From Bursaphelenchus xylophilus (taxonomy: Eukaryota > Nematoda > Chromadorea > Rhabditida > Aphelenchoididae), in assembly GCA_904066235.2 (NCBI GenBank), contig CAJFCV020000004.1:1488001-1552000 (forward strand): a stretch of 64,000 nucleotides of DNA, written 5' to 3'. Every line of letters starts with the position of its first letter. The stretch's first letter is position 1. The translations under genes and the position numbers were made by a program. Shown in pieces: positions 36,489 to 48,024 of this stretch. Below the pieces are notes generated by a model. That model was not told the DNA's origin, did no database searches, and saw only the letters and a list, made by a program, of their open reading frames with translations.

Positions 36489-37105
36489 AAAAATGATAAA
36501 AAATTGACAAGATTTTTATGTCTAAACTCCATTTAGATCTCGATGAGGTAGCAAAAAGAAGATTTTTTATATATTTTTTTGCGGACCTTTTTTGCGGACC
36601 TTTTTGCCCAGTGAATCCCTTCAGCACTTACGGAAAAAAGCTAGAAGCTTCGTATTTTACCCGTCACTTTTTAAAATTCCTAAAAATTTGAAATTTTTAT
36701 CTAATTTCCAAAAAATTTCACTTTTACTAATCCTCCAGTTCCGCGGAAAACATTCTCTCCCATCATTCTTCCCCCCTCCCATTCTATTCTTATATATTCA
36801 CGTCATTTAGCCGTTCGCTAACTGTCATTCCTTTGCGCGTTTTATGTCCTCAACAATAATTTCCCAATTAGCATGCCGTCGCGATCTCTGCCCTCCGGGG
36901 GGATGAAATTCCGCGGAATTATTTTTTCTTTCCCCCCTTTATTTAATCGTTCTCCGCGTTTGACAATACGCGAAAAAACATTTCAAATGACGCAGTTTTA
37001 TGCGAGGATATGTCTGGGACTTCCGCGGTTTCGAATACGGTGTGAACTCTGTGATAAAAGTGGTAATATCGGTCTGTCGGGAAAATAACGGCGGGTCGAG
37101 ACAGA

Positions 37106-37272
37106 TAGTCCGTACGTAAAGTCGCTGGAGTGATTTTAGCGACATGCACTGTGCGGAAACAAAAGTTCACCTTGCACTGTGCAATTTGCTTTTTTGGGTA
37201 GTCGCTTGTACCCTGACTTTTTTCGCAAAATGCAAATACCGAAAATCACTCCAGCAACATTACGAGAGGACT
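37106..37272. mobile_element. TAGTCCGT-type MITE (family iv), best-preserved copy
   Basis: It begins TAGTCCGTACGTAAAGTCGC and ends CAACATTACGAGAGGACT. GCACTGTGC motifs lie inside. A CAGTCTG-type left end lies directly before it (37072-37105), which suggests nesting. Confidence 0.6.
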
Positions 37273-37566
37273 GGACAAGGGCAAGCGAAAAAATGGCGAG
37301 TGTCTTTATAACGGCAAGGAAAAAAATCTGAATGCAAACGTTCAGATATTCTTTAAATTTTGCATGTGTGGCCTAGCTGGGCCGGTCATCAATCTACGAA
37401 AAATTTTGATTGTATTTGGCATTATCTGCCAAGGTATTCACGACGAGATTCGTTTTTTCGCGCTTTTATCGGTAGAGTAAGATCAAGCGCTTTTATCGCA
37501 AAAAAGGTTGAACTTTCGGCAACTTTTGGCCTTAAAATCTCCTTTGTTTCTGTCCTATATTATAAA

Positions 37567-37697
37567 TCTGTCGGGAAAATAATGAGCACTCTGTCGAGTC
37601 GAAAATTGCACCGCCGCCGGGAAAATGCTTCGTGTCGCGACAAAATCAAATTGCTTTTCCCTCAGCGACGCGATCTTATTATTTTCCCGACAGACTG
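37567..37697. mobile_element. CAGTCTGTCGGG-type MITE
   Basis: Left end ATCTGTCGGGAAAATAATGA (first bases lost), right end ATTATTTTCCCGACAGACTG. Repeat B (26497-26692 family) follows it. Confidence 0.75.
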
Positions 37698-38719
37698 ATA
37701 AAAATTGACAAGTTCCAAACAGACTGATAAAAATTCTTGATCAAATTTTTTCCCTAGCTGGGTCATAATCAAAGGGTTGCGCTGAAAAATTTCATCTCAA
37801 AATGGCTCAAAAATATCTTTAGGCTACAGTAATCTTTTTATTCTCCATTTTAAAAGGGTTATCTGCCCTTTTGAGGGTGTTTCACGCCTTCTTTAACGCT
37901 CTTGGGCTTGAAGAAGGAATCGAAAGTGGGTTTGTTGTCTTTTTTGTTTTTTGCTTTGTTTATTTTTCATTTTTTATGCCCCCACTTGCAAGATACATTC
38001 CTTGCAGCCAAGAAAATGACAAATCCGAAAAGGTTTTTCCGTGATTATTTGATTCGTTTTTGGAGTCTAGCGTCTTGTCAACATTTTAACGGTGGTTAAT
38101 CTATTTTTTTACATTGGTTAAAACGCGAATTTAATTTGAAAGCCATGACTTTATTGGGTTATGATGTGTTCTCACCCACAATTGTAGTATGGTGTAAATA
38201 ATTTTGTAATGATTTATGTTGTTGATGTAGTATAATCGTCTTTCTTTTGTGTCCCAAAACATCAAATCAGATATGGCAAGGCTTATCTGTGCTTAAACAA
38301 CTCAAAAACAGCAGTTTCGAAAGTCTTGGAGAATTCTAGAGCTTTAGGGAAGCACTGTTTTTTATGGTACCTTAAGGTATATATAGGCCATTACGGGGGT
38401 TTGGCTGCGTTAGATTTTCGTTTAATGTTGATTTTCTGTATGCCGTGGATTGATACGCAAGTCTGTTAAGAATTTTTGGGGGTTTTTTACTGTGTAGATT
38501 GCAGTTGTCACATGGTACAAGAGGGACCAAAAAGTCTTGGCGTTTTTTCGAACTTGCAGAGGTGGTGTCTTAAAAAAATCGACGGTATGCGAAAAAAAGC
38601 ACACGGTGTTTTGGATTGCTTCTTGGCCCGCCTAGTATAGCTCAGATGCTACCGTAAAGCGCAAGTACAAATTTTTAGGACCTATTACGTGGGCTGTATT
38701 GAGCATGCAGGCTAAATTT

Positions 38720-39272
38720 GCATCGGAAGTGCTCCAACTGCGACGCTCAGATTTTGATGAAGCTTTTCACAAATTTAAATCCTTTTTTTCTAACATGGTA
38801 AGATACATGCCAAGTTTATAGCATTGTAAGATATATGCAAGGTTTATAGCTCGCGTTTGGCACAAACAACCGAGATTTTTTTATATATGGTCGAAAGTCG
38901 GCAAAGGTGCGAGACTGTTTTCGTGAATTTTGGCACTACATTTTTATACCTGTTTCTGTCGCAGAAGACAAAGTTTCCACAAAAAAATAGTTTTTTTCCG
39001 CATGAAGCTGAAAAAAACGGCCAAAAAGTCTTTTGCTTTCTGATCGCCCTATTTTGGCTGCGCGTACTCTCTCAGCGGCAAAAATTGTTCAATATCCCGC
39101 CTGATGTATCGGTCTGTCAAGAAAATAATAGTGGGTCGTAGCGCCTTGGAACACCCATTATCGCTTAGCGACGGCTTGCCGCGGCTGGAAATTTTGCGCT
39201 TATTACACCGTTTTTTTCGACGAGAAGAAATATTTTGCTGCGACGGCCCGCCACTATTTTCCCGACAGACTT
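38720..39272. mobile_element. Degenerate Tc4/Tc5-like MITE followed by a variant CAGTCTG MITE
   Basis: 38723-39108 retains landmarks of the Tc4/Tc5-like family (CGACGCTCAGATTTTGATGA, GCTCGCGTTTGGCA). 39110-39272 has ends GGTCTGTCAAGAAAATAATA and CACTATTTTCCCGACAGACT and a distinct interior (TTAGCGACGGCTTGCCGC), a subfamily of its own. Confidence 0.55.
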
Positions 39273-40147
39273 GTAGCTGTTTTTTTGTATGATAATTCGG
39301 TTACACTTCATTTACCGGCTTTTTTCGGCATCCACTTATCCCCCGCTTCGCCCTTTGCTTGTACTCGGCGAATTAATGACGTTCGTCGTTAATTCGATCG
39401 CAATGTACAAAGGAGTTAACAATTCGGAGTCGTTTTTTGCCTTCATTGCCAATATACCCTATAAACGTATACAATGTGTTTTTAAAAATGTCAGTTCTAT
39501 TTGACAATTCTTTGTTATGCATGGTCAATTAAACTTTCACATATCTTTGTGTTGCGAAAGGAATTTGGTATAATTTTATCTCGCGCATGACTTCAGGTTT
39601 AGTATACGACCCATAGGACCTTGTCTTGGATGATGCAATAGGGTTGGGTTGGGGGTTGGCGGGTTATATTTTGGGATGAGGGTCCGGGTTATGAAATGCC
39701 AATATGCAGTCCAAAAATGTATTGAGTTACTTAGGGGGGTGTTACCAGTCTGTCGGTAAAATAATGAGCACAATAAGAGCAATCTTTGGCCAGGGGCGTA
39801 GCTGGCCAAAAATTGTAGGGGCGGGGGAGGTCGCCTGAAGAGGGAGGTAGCCTGGGGAAGCCACAATTGAAAAAATATCACAGCGATGCTGTGAAAATTT
39901 CCTTGGTCGGCAAAAACTTTTCGGCTACCCTTGGAAAAGTTAAAATTCTTATAAATTAATATGGCGACGATTGGCCTCATGGTACAATATACAAATAGCT
40001 GATGGGACCCCTGTCTTATCACAAAAAGTGTAGAAGCGAGCAACTTCTCACAAAAAAGCCTCAATGGCTTTTGTAAACCACAAACAAAAACCTTTTCTGG
40101 CTTGAAAATCAGAGGGGTAGTTGAATTCTAATTTTTTGTCATTTTTA

Positions 40148-40597
40148 CAAGGGAAGTACCCCAAGTGCGACGCTCAGATTTTCTTTAAATTTTGCACACA
40201 CGTCGGGAATGGACTAAATATCAATTCCTGAAAGTTTTAGCTCGCGCTTTGCAGGCGCCGCCGAGATATCGGACGATTTATGCCGCCGAGAGAGCACGCT
40301 AATCGTGGAGAGGGGTCAGAGAGAAAAACGTTTTTTGGCCATAACTTTGGCAGTTTCGTGCGGAAATTTTTGATTTTTTGTAGAAACATTATTAATTTAC
40401 GGTAGAAATAGGCGTGAAACTTTTCGTGCCGAAATTCGGCAAAAAGTCCTAAATTTTCGCCGACTTTCGATTTAAAAATCTTGGTTGTTTCTGCAAAGCG
40501 CGAGCTAGGATTCTCGCATATATCTTAGAAAAAATTATTCTAAATTTGTGCCAAGTTTCATGAAAATCTGAGCGTCGCACTTGGGGTACTTCCCCTG
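40148..40597. mobile_element. Tc4/Tc5-like MITE
   Basis: A complete 450-bp copy with CAAGGGAAGTACCCCAAGTG and GTACTTCCCCTG ends, inserted in reverse orientation relative to 26869-27318. The 40449-40733 frame on the minus strand is the MITE read as protein. Confidence 0.8.
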
Positions 40598-40674
40598 TAA
40601 GTAACACCTTACTCAGAATTCTTACCATTTTTCTCCATTGGTCCCGGCCTGAGCGGGCTCTAGCTACGGCTTTG

Positions 40675-40800
40675 AATGCCGCTTCACCGATCACGTCGCT
40701 GAAGTGAAAAGAAATTTGATTTTGCCGTAACACAATTCATTTTCTCGGCGGCGATGAGATTTTCGTTGCGACAGGGTGCGCATTATTTTCCCGACAGACT
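40675..40800. mobile_element. CAGTCTGTCGGG-type MITE, right half
   Basis: The body (GTCGCTGAAGTGAAAAG) and the right end ATTATTTTCCCGACAGACTG are present without a left end. Confidence 0.6.
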
Positions 40801-40879
40801 GATAAAGCGTGTCAGATCATGCTGTCTCATCAACACTGTTTTTTTCAGGCCCTGTGGACCACGGGTACATTGTTTTTTC

Positions 40880-41085
40880 TAGTCAGTTCGCAAAGTTTCG
40901 CTGGGGTGATTTTCGCAGCGTACGAAAACAAAAAATTCATTATTTTTGTTCACTTTGCACTGTGCAATTTCTTGTTTTTTTCACCTTGCAATAGACTTTT
41001 ATGGGCCGTCGCTCGTACCGTCACTTTTTGCATACAGTTTGAAGGCTAAAAATCACTTCAGCAGCTTTACGAATGGACCAGTACA
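40880..41085. mobile_element. TAGTCCGT-type MITE (family iv), diverged
   Basis: It starts TAGTCAGTTCGCAAAGTTTC and ends GCAGCTTTACGAATGGACCA. A CACTTTGCACTGTGCAATTT block lies inside. Confidence 0.5.
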
Positions 41086-41619
41086 TTCATATTTTATGCA
41101 TTGATTTTTTGCATTTTCTTTTTTTTTTTTTTTTGAGATTGTCATCTTATGATGACTTTATTTTTTCAGCCTCGCTAAAGCCTACAGTTTCCTTTTAAAG
41201 ATATTTTTATCGATTTTTCAACTTGAACCCAACTCAAACTTTGTTCCCAACCCCTACATGACCACGATATTTAATCCCACGAATGCATAAAACATCCCAA
41301 GAATAGGTCAAAAAAGCACGCAAGTTGTGCCGAATTATTCAAAGCGCAAACAACGCCGTAGAGTAAATAAAGAACGTTCTTGTACCTGGAACCGCGCCCT
41401 AATTCGACTTGGCCATTCCGGTCCGTTTGGAGCTTCAAAGAACCCCCGCTCTTTGAATTCGAAGCAATTCCGACTTGAAATAGAAACTTTTCCAGAAATT
41501 ATTTTTATATTTTGGAAGTTGCCTCTCATGTTTCAGTACAACGTTCTTCACGCCAAGAATTCATCTTGGCATCATACTATTTAAAATTGCAAATTGTTCG
41601 ATTGATGTCTATTTTTTAA

Positions 41620-42015
41620 CAGGAAAGTGCTCCAAGTGGGACGCTCAGATTTTGATGAAACTCGGCACAAATTTAGATTAATTTTTCGAAAGATATATGC
41701 AGGATTCCTAGCTCACGCTTTGCATAAACAACCGAGATTTTTCGATCGAAAGTCGGCAAAAATTTGAGACTTTTTGCCAAATTTCGGCTCGAAACTTTCA
41801 TGCCTATTTCTACCGTAGAGGGTGATGTTTCCACAAAAAATCAATCTTTTTCGATCAAAACTGCCAGAGATATTGGCCAAAAGTGTTTTTCTCCATGACT
41901 GCACTCCGCCTTTCGTGTACTCTCTGGGCCAAAATATCGTTGAATATCTCGGCTGCACCTGCAAAGCGCGAGCCAAAATTTTCGGTAATTGATATGTGGC
42001 CTGCAAAGGGTCGAA
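41620..42015. mobile_element. Tc4/Tc5-like MITE, right end truncated
   Basis: Left end CAGGAAAGTGCTCCAAGTG. The family body continues to about 42015, where the usual right terminus is missing. Confidence 0.65.
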
Positions 42016-42192
42016 GAAAATGATTAATTATAAAATGGTTCGCGCTATTATGGATGTCAATTTTCTTCCACAATAGGCTGCTGGTTCCTCTGATTTTTTT
42101 CGTCGGAGAGTTTTTCGTTAAACTGCGGTTTATAATACAGAGACGGCCATAAGGAGTCCGGGCCCGGAAAGAAACCCGGCCGGGTTTCTGAC

Positions 42193-42568
42193 CAGAGATT
42201 GCCACGGTCAAAATTTCGGCTCCGGCTCCGGCTCTTAGCTCTGAGAGCCGGAGCCGAGGCCAAATTTGCAGCTCCGGCTCATGGCTCCGTGCAAAATTTA
42301 AAAAGGCCTCCGGCTCCGAATCCCGGCTCCTATGCAAACTGTTTTTTTTAATATTTTTCCAAAAATAAAAGTTATTAGTGCCAGAGATCAAACAGCCAAT
42401 GTTTTTGCAGTCAAGTCACATCCTCCGCAGTGTTTTTTCAAGCAATTTGGTTTAACAGGATCACGAAATTTTTACTTTTCTGACCGCTGGGAAGCCTGGC
42501 TCCGACTTTGGGCTCGGGAGCCGGAGCCGGCCCCAAAATTTCCGGCTCCGAAGCCGTGGCAATCTCTG
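42193..42568. mobile_element. hAT-type MITE with GGCTCC repeats, TSD TTTCTGAC
   Basis: A 376-bp element with CAGAGATTGCCACGG and CCGTGGCAATCTCTG ends. The 8-bp duplication TTTCTGAC lies at 42185-42192 and 42569-42576. It is in inverse orientation to the copy at 34437-34817 and very similar to it. Confidence 0.8.
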
Positions 42569-42625
42569 TTTCTGACCGTGACTTCTTGGATTTTGGGATA
42601 GCTGCTGCACAAAGGGCATGGCTAT

Positions 42626-42773
42626 CAGTCTGTCGGGAAAGTAATGAGCACTCTGTCGCATCGAAAATCGCGTCGCCGCCGAGAAAACAAGCTGTTTCGA
42701 TGAGATCAAATACCTTTTCACTGCAGCGACAATATCGGTGCAGTGACATTTTTCTCATTATTTTCCTTACAGA
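42626..42773. mobile_element. CAGTCTGTCGGG-type MITE cut by Helitron-like copy C
   Basis: The left end CAGTCTGTCGGGAAAGTAAT is intact. The right end ATTATTTTCCTTACAGACT breaks at 42773/42774, and its last base plus flank (GTTAATA) resumes at 45142. Confidence 0.75.
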
Positions 42774-45141
42774 CTAGGGCTCGAGACTAACGCAGCCTGC
42801 GGCTGCTACCGTCTCTCGGGCAGCCCTGCGCATAAAGGCAACTTTGCGTGCGATTTGGACCTGTTCAACGTCGAAAACAGCACAAACGCTCGCCAAAGCT
42901 TTGCCGACGGCATCCGGCCGCGGCAGAAAAACGCTACGCGTTAGACTGAGCCTAGTAGAAACTTGTGGCGTTCGGAACGCTCAGCCGACCTTGTTTTAGA
43001 TCGAACAGTTAATATCGCTACCCTAATCGCTAAGCTCAGGTCAGTCCCAGATCGCTAAGCCCGGCTAAAGAGCCCGCCGGCATGAGGCGACGGCCTACGG
43101 CCGCCGCGAGACTACATTTTGTTACCTACAATAATTTTTCTTCCACCAAAAGCTGATCAAAGGCACATAAAATAAGCAAAAATCAACTAAAAAACTCGAA
43201 AAAATAGACTCAGCACTCAAAATTATCCAAATCCAATATTTTTCCCGAACTCCCCGTCAAATTTGGCCCTAAAACGGCCAAATCCCGAGAATCCAGGACC
43301 AAAAAAATAATTTTACAAAAATTTCTCAAGAAAATCCAGAAATCCCCGTCATTACGCGTCACGATGACAATTTCCGTACCGCCCTCCTCACACTCAGCAC
43401 TCTCTTCGCCTTATCTCTAACCGGAATCGAAAGAGAAAACATTTCTCTCACCACCCTCCAACCCTTTCCCACTCTCTCTTTTCTCCCGCCAAACGAAGAG
43501 GGAAGCGGTTCTCTGCCCACTCTCTCTCTTCCCCGCGCTCTTTTTTTGTGTTTTCGTCCGTGGAAGTGGGCGTTTTTTCAAAACTGGCACTTGTTGCACT
43601 AAAAGCACCGGGGAAAAAGATACGACTATGTCCGAAATTATATGGAGATTCCGAATATGTAACTTTTAGACGACTTTTAATTGGAAATTTTCGAGTTTTG
43701 ACGGTTTTAAAAGTTTTTAGTTTTGTCACCAAAATTTTTCAAAGATGATCTGGCCTTAGGGTCGAAATCAAAAGGCTAGATTCAAAGGGTTTCGTCAAGC
43801 CAGCCAAATTACCGAGGGAACGCGAGAGCCGGATTTTTGAATTTCGACCTTGTTTTCGAGATAATTTCACTTTCATACGTTGAAGTAAAATCGGAAAATT
43901 CCGAAATTCGAATACCGCCTTTTCACCTTGTCCGTATTTTATGAATCGATACCTGTTTCTGTAGCAGTTCAATGTACTGAATACTATGGTGAAGATTAAA
44001 ATCCGAAAAAATTCCGTTTCAAGCCCTCAGGGCCGAAATTCGGCCGAAATTTCGAACTTTTTTTTCGGAGACACAGTGCGCACGGAATATTGCAGGTAGA
44101 AAACTGAAACTTGGCACGCTGGTAGTTGATTCTGTGTCCTATAGCACCCGTATGATCAATTTTGTCAACTCCGCGCAATGCCCTGAGGGCAATTTTTTTC
44201 GCACAGTGCACCAAAAATCGGCCAAAATTTCCGGCCGCTCTGACGGCCGTAATTTTAAAGATAAGCTGAAGATGTAAGCGGGTAATTTGTAGAGCTCTTC
44301 GAGCTCTACAATCTATAGTTGGACGTTTTTGACGTCGTTGTTGTACATCAAGGAGGAAAATTTGAAAAAGTCAAAATTTTGAAAATTTCGAAAAATTGCG
44401 TTTTCCGTCCGGAGATTTGTTTGAGGAGATGGCTACGTAGAATGTTCTGAAAAAATTTAGGGACAATCTTTGGCCAAAAAAATTAGGATTTGCGAGAGAT
44501 TTTTTTGAATTTCCACCTGGGAGCCGAGAACGATTTTTTTGAAATTTGCACTGTGCAAATCGTGTTTTCTACAGTAAGCCATGGCTAAAATACGAAGTGC
44601 ACTACGAAAACGAAAGACACGACCTAATAGGAAGTTTGGTACGTAGAATTCAATGGAATCGAAAAAATCCAGAAAATGCGTCATCATGACGGGGTTTTCT
44701 GGAAGTGTAACGTTGTACATGGCCGTATCTACACATACATTGAGATATCTCTTAGTTATGAATTTGCTTTCCCGATATTGACCTGTAGAAGCTTGCATTT
44801 GAATATTCCCCGGTCTAATAAAAAGATACGAAAAAAGGTCTTTTTTTGAGATTTTTTTCGTAAAATTTGAAATTTCGAAAAAATCTCGACAGTGATTGTC
44901 CCATTATGTACCATACGCGACGAAACCAAAATTGAAGTCGGTAGCTGTAAAACGGAGCGAGATACAGAGACTCAAAGTTTCGACTTTTCATGACGTCATA
45001 GGTCACTCAAAACTGAAAATTTTGAAATTTTTTTTCAAATTCTCAAAGAAAGCAGCTAAAGGAACCCCCATGCCAAAAATCAAGTCAATCGGAGCAAAAC
45101 AAAAAACAAAGGACAAACCCTATGAATTGATATATTTTAGA
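42774..45141 (-). mobile_element. Helitron-like element, copy C (inverted, matches copy B)
   Basis: Exactly 2,368 bp, the same length as copy B, and the open frames of the two copies are identical. Its CTAG end and hairpin are at 42774-42830 and its TCTAAAATATATC end at 45129-45141. Joining the flanks recreates the right end of a CAGTCTG MITE with no duplicated bases, again between G and T. It lies 18.7 kb from copy B in inverse orientation. Confidence 0.85.
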
Positions 45142-45259
45142 CTGTTAATAAAATGATTACTATTTTTAGTTCCATAAAAAATACTAGTAGTAATAAGAGG
45201 TAGTTTCTGGCACTAAATTTTGCATCCACTGGAAAAGGGGGGAGGAGCCGGCGCGGGGT

Positions 45260-45800
45260 GCCGTAAATGAGAGAGTGTGGGATTGGAGGAGAGTGGGGAG
45301 AGAGGTGAGGGAATTTTTATGGTATGGTAGTACTGTAAAGATGAGAGAGTGTGGGATTGGAGGAGAGTGGGGAGAGAGGTCAGGGGAATTTTGCGGTCAA
45401 ATTTCAAAAAAGATGAGAGGGTGTCGTAATTGAAAGGACGCGATGAAATTGCGGTAAAAAATGAAAAAGATGAGAGAGTGTGGGATTGGAGGAGAGTGGG
45501 GAGAGAGGTCAGGGGAATTTTGCGGTCAAATTTCAAAAAAGATGCGGGGTGTCGTAATTGAAAGGACGCGATGAAATTGTGGTAAAAAATGAAAAAGGTG
45601 AGAGAGTGTGGGATTGGAGGAGAGTGGGGAGAGAGGTGAGGGAATTTTGCGGTAAAAAATTGAAAAAGGGTGAGAAAGTGGGGAAAGGAGGAGGATTGAG
45701 GGTTGTTGCGCAACCTAGAGGTTGCGGGAGGGCAAGAGGTTGCGGGGTGTTGCGCAACCGAGATGTTATGAATGTTGCGCAACCTAGAGGTTGCGGTAGG
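45260..45800. repeat. Minisatellite plus GTTGCGCAAC palindrome cluster
   Basis: Imperfect tandem units built on GAGAGAGTGTGGGATTGGAG and GAGTGGGGAGAGAGGT alternate with GGAATTTTGCGGT spacers up to about 45690. After that the palindrome GTTGCGCAAC occurs three times with AGGTTGCGG blocks. The long minus-strand frame here (45213-45782) reflects the repeat, not a gene. Confidence 0.7.
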
Positions 45801-46105
45801 TTAAAGAGTTTATGATTTATGTCTGTGATTTTTTTCCGGAAAAAGCGGAAGGATCAAGACTATCAAGTCCATCAATAAAATTTGATGACTCTTCAATAAA
45901 CTTTTCGACTCAATGATGATGAAATAATTTTTTACCCTTTTCAAAAGGATTAAGAATCCAATAACTTTTATTCGTTTATTCAAAAACCAACAGGTTGCGG
46001 TAGGTTAAAGAGTTTATGTGTTTGTGATTTTTTTCCGGAAAAGCGGAAAGATCAAGAGTATGTATGGCCCATGAATAAGAGTTGATGACCCTTCAATAAA
46101 CTTTA
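45788..46105. repeat. Direct repeat pair, about 115 bp, 204 bp apart
   Basis: AGGTTGCGGTAGGTTAAAGA begins both copies (about 45788 and 45992). Both continue through TTTTTTTCCGGAAAA and end at CTTCAATAAACTTT. They lie between the last host transposon and the first Maverick-side gene, so they may belong to the left terminal repeat of the Maverick. Confidence 0.6.
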
Positions 46106-46206
46106 GAGGTCACAGATCTCCAGGATTTTCGGGGCCGTTTGGGGTCAATAGGTCACGCCTCCAAAAAGACCTATATATTCAGACAAGATATTAAGACATT
46201 TTCATT

Positions 46207-46265
46207 AAAGTGCATGTCGCTAGTCGCGGCAATTCCCTGTTTTTTGCACTAGCGACATGCACTTT
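46207..46265. repeat. 18-bp inverted repeat around the first gene start
   Basis: AAAGTGCATGTCGCTAGT at 46207-46224 is exactly complementary to 46248-46265, with a 23-nt loop. The right arm contains the first in-frame ATG (46257) of the next gene. It could be a regulatory hairpin or a remnant of terminal-repeat structure. Confidence 0.7.
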
Positions 46266-46675
46266 ATGTCGCGACTAGAATCATTTTGCCGAAAAATTAA
46301 AAAAAATTTTTTTAGTGAAATGGAAAAACTGTGTGAAGAGTTTAATTCAATGTCCCTCTCCGAGGACGAAACCGAAGTAAGCTTCATTTTTTTTTTTATT
46401 TTTTCTTTTATTTTTTTAATTTTCTGTTTTTTTTTTAGTTAGCGCACCTCAGTGCGCGCCTCGTGGCGGATTTCCCAGGGTGTTCAACCTTGGAGGAGTT
46501 TCGGCTTCAAATAATCCGAAACTTTTATAAAGCTTATTATGCCATTATATATGGCGAAGCCTCACAGGCTTCCAAGGAGGCGGCGGAAGAACTCCGTCGC
46601 TGTTTCGAGCAGACACTCGAAACAGTAGACGGGGTGGACCCCCGGTCCAATGAAAGGATTCATGGATGCCCTTAA
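46257..46675 (+). CDS. Unidentified Maverick-side gene, 2 exons
   Basis: Exons are 46257-46376 and 46439-46675, with a GT-AG intron of 62 bp at phase 0. A start at 46257 gives 118 residues. The second ATG at 46320 gives 97 and avoids the hairpin, and I think it slightly more likely. The product is mostly helical, charged and soluble (EKLCEEF, EFRLQIIRNFYKAYYAII, KEAAEELRRCFEQ), with no signal peptide or known motif. The stop codon lies within a 33-bp palindrome. No late-type TATA box is found at the usual distance. Function unknown. Confidence 0.5.
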
Positions 46676-46850
46676 AGGGCATCCATGAATGTGACCCCAA
46701 ACGGCCCTCTTTAGGGCCACCCAATCGGCCCTCTTTAGGGCCCCGCCAGAGCCAGTTCCAGAGCCAGTTCCAGAGCCCCCCGCCAGAGCCAGTTCCAGAG
46801 CCCCCCGCCCGAGCCTTTTCAAATGACCCCAAACGGCCCTCTTTAGGGCC
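46657..46850. repeat. Palindrome followed by three GGCCCTCTTTAGGGCC hairpins
   Basis: ATTCATGGATGCCCTT-A-AAGGGCATCCATGAAT (46657-46689) is a perfect fold-back. The 16-mer GGCCCTCTTTAGGGCC follows at 46703-46718, 46727-46742 and 46835-46850, each able to form a 6-bp stem with a 4-nt loop. Between them lie CCAGAGCCAGTTCCAGAGCC repeats. The stretch sits at the 3' end of the gene that stops at 46675. A strong hairpin series could terminate or stabilise transcripts. Confidence 0.65.
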
Positions 46851-46859
46851 ACAAATCAT

Positions 46860-48024
46860 TTTTTTTTTTTTTGATAAAGAATAAACATAACGACGCACAT
46901 CAAGAAAAGATAGAACAAAAGTGTTCAAGCAATGAAAAAAAAAAAAAATTTTTTGGATTCTGTAGCTCAAAGATAATTTTTTGCTCCAAAGATAACCTGA
47001 TCACCTGGAAGATGGAGTAGAATAGATTTATTGCATACATGTGGGTCATAATTATATCACCACTTTAAAAATTGGGTGTAACTTTTTGTGATTGTTGATA
47101 GAAATGTGTCATTTGGCATCAATGTACATCAGGGTACTAGAAATTTGAAGCTGGACTCCTACTTAACCTCACCATATATGTTTCATATAACAATTCAATC
47201 GTCTTCTATCTGCTTCAAGCCTAAACTAACAACGTCTAAAAAAAAAAAAAAAAATTTTTTTTTTAACGACTTTGCCGATTTCTCCAAGAGTTTTCCCTCG
47301 CCCCTGTTTGAAGTTTGTTGAAAACATATTCTGGAACAAGATGGATTTTCTGAACCTAAACGAAAAAAATCCAATGAGTCAGTTTTCAAGATGGAAAATC
47401 TCTTCATTTTACGCAATATTTCGCCTTTCGTCTGACCCCGTCCAAAGAAACCTTCATTAAGAGCGATTTTTGGACACTTTCATAAGCGGGTCATTTTACA
47501 CAATATTTCGCCTTTCGTCTGACCCCGTCCAAAGAAACTTTCATTAAGAGTGATTTTTGGACACTTTCATAAGCGGGTCATTTTACACAATATTTCGCCT
47601 TTCATTAAGAGTGATTTTTGGACACTTTCATAAGCGGGTCATTTTACACAATATTCCACCTTTCATTAAGAGTGATTTTTTGGACACTTTCATAAGCGGG
47701 TCATTTTACACAATATTTCGCCTTTCGTCTGACCCCGTCCAAAGAAACCTTCATTAAGAGTGATTTTCAGGCTCTTTCATAAGAGGTAACAGAACGCCAA
47801 CTTATGTGTTGAAAGATAACCCTTTGAGCGCAAAATCTTGACGTGCATCGCAATCTTTCCACGGAATGCTAAAACCCTCCCATTTATTCGTTTATTCAAA
47901 AAAAAAACCGTCAAGATTAAATGTTGCGTAAAGTTCCAACAGATTCAACGAAGAAATAACCGAGATCAATTCATATAAAATTTTTATCCATAACAAATGA
48001 AAAAAGAGAGATAGATATGCATTT
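46860..48024. other. Gene-free stretch with A/T homopolymers and a tandem repeat
   Basis: It contains poly-A/T runs, the tandem repeat at 47406-47787 and no convincing gene. The small open frames at 47272-47460 and 47557-47757 are read from the repeat. Confidence 0.5.
47406..47787. repeat. Five tandem units of 87 or 61 bp
   Basis: Units start at 47406, 47493, 47580, 47641 and 47703 with ATTTTACACAATATT and end CTTTCATAAGCGGGTC. Units 3 and 4 lack a 26-bp internal piece (GTCTGACCCCGTCCAAAGAAAC region). The arrangement indicates unequal exchange or replication slippage within the Maverick. Confidence 0.8.

Noticed and set aside
39576..40064. 162-residue open frame on the minus strand
   Set aside because: It runs through low-complexity and MITE-end sequence, with no motif, splice context or codon bias.
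45213..45782. 189-residue open frame on the minus strand
   Set aside because: It is read from the minisatellite; the repeated peptide blocks mirror the DNA repeat and show no domain.
46207..46265. Left terminal inverted repeat of the Maverick
   Set aside because: The hairpin is internal to this end; without the right end and a 6-bp duplication the terminus cannot be placed.
47406..47787. CRISPR-like spaced repeats
   Set aside because: Units are directly abutting with two lengths, there are no unique spacers and no cas genes, and the DNA is eukaryotic.
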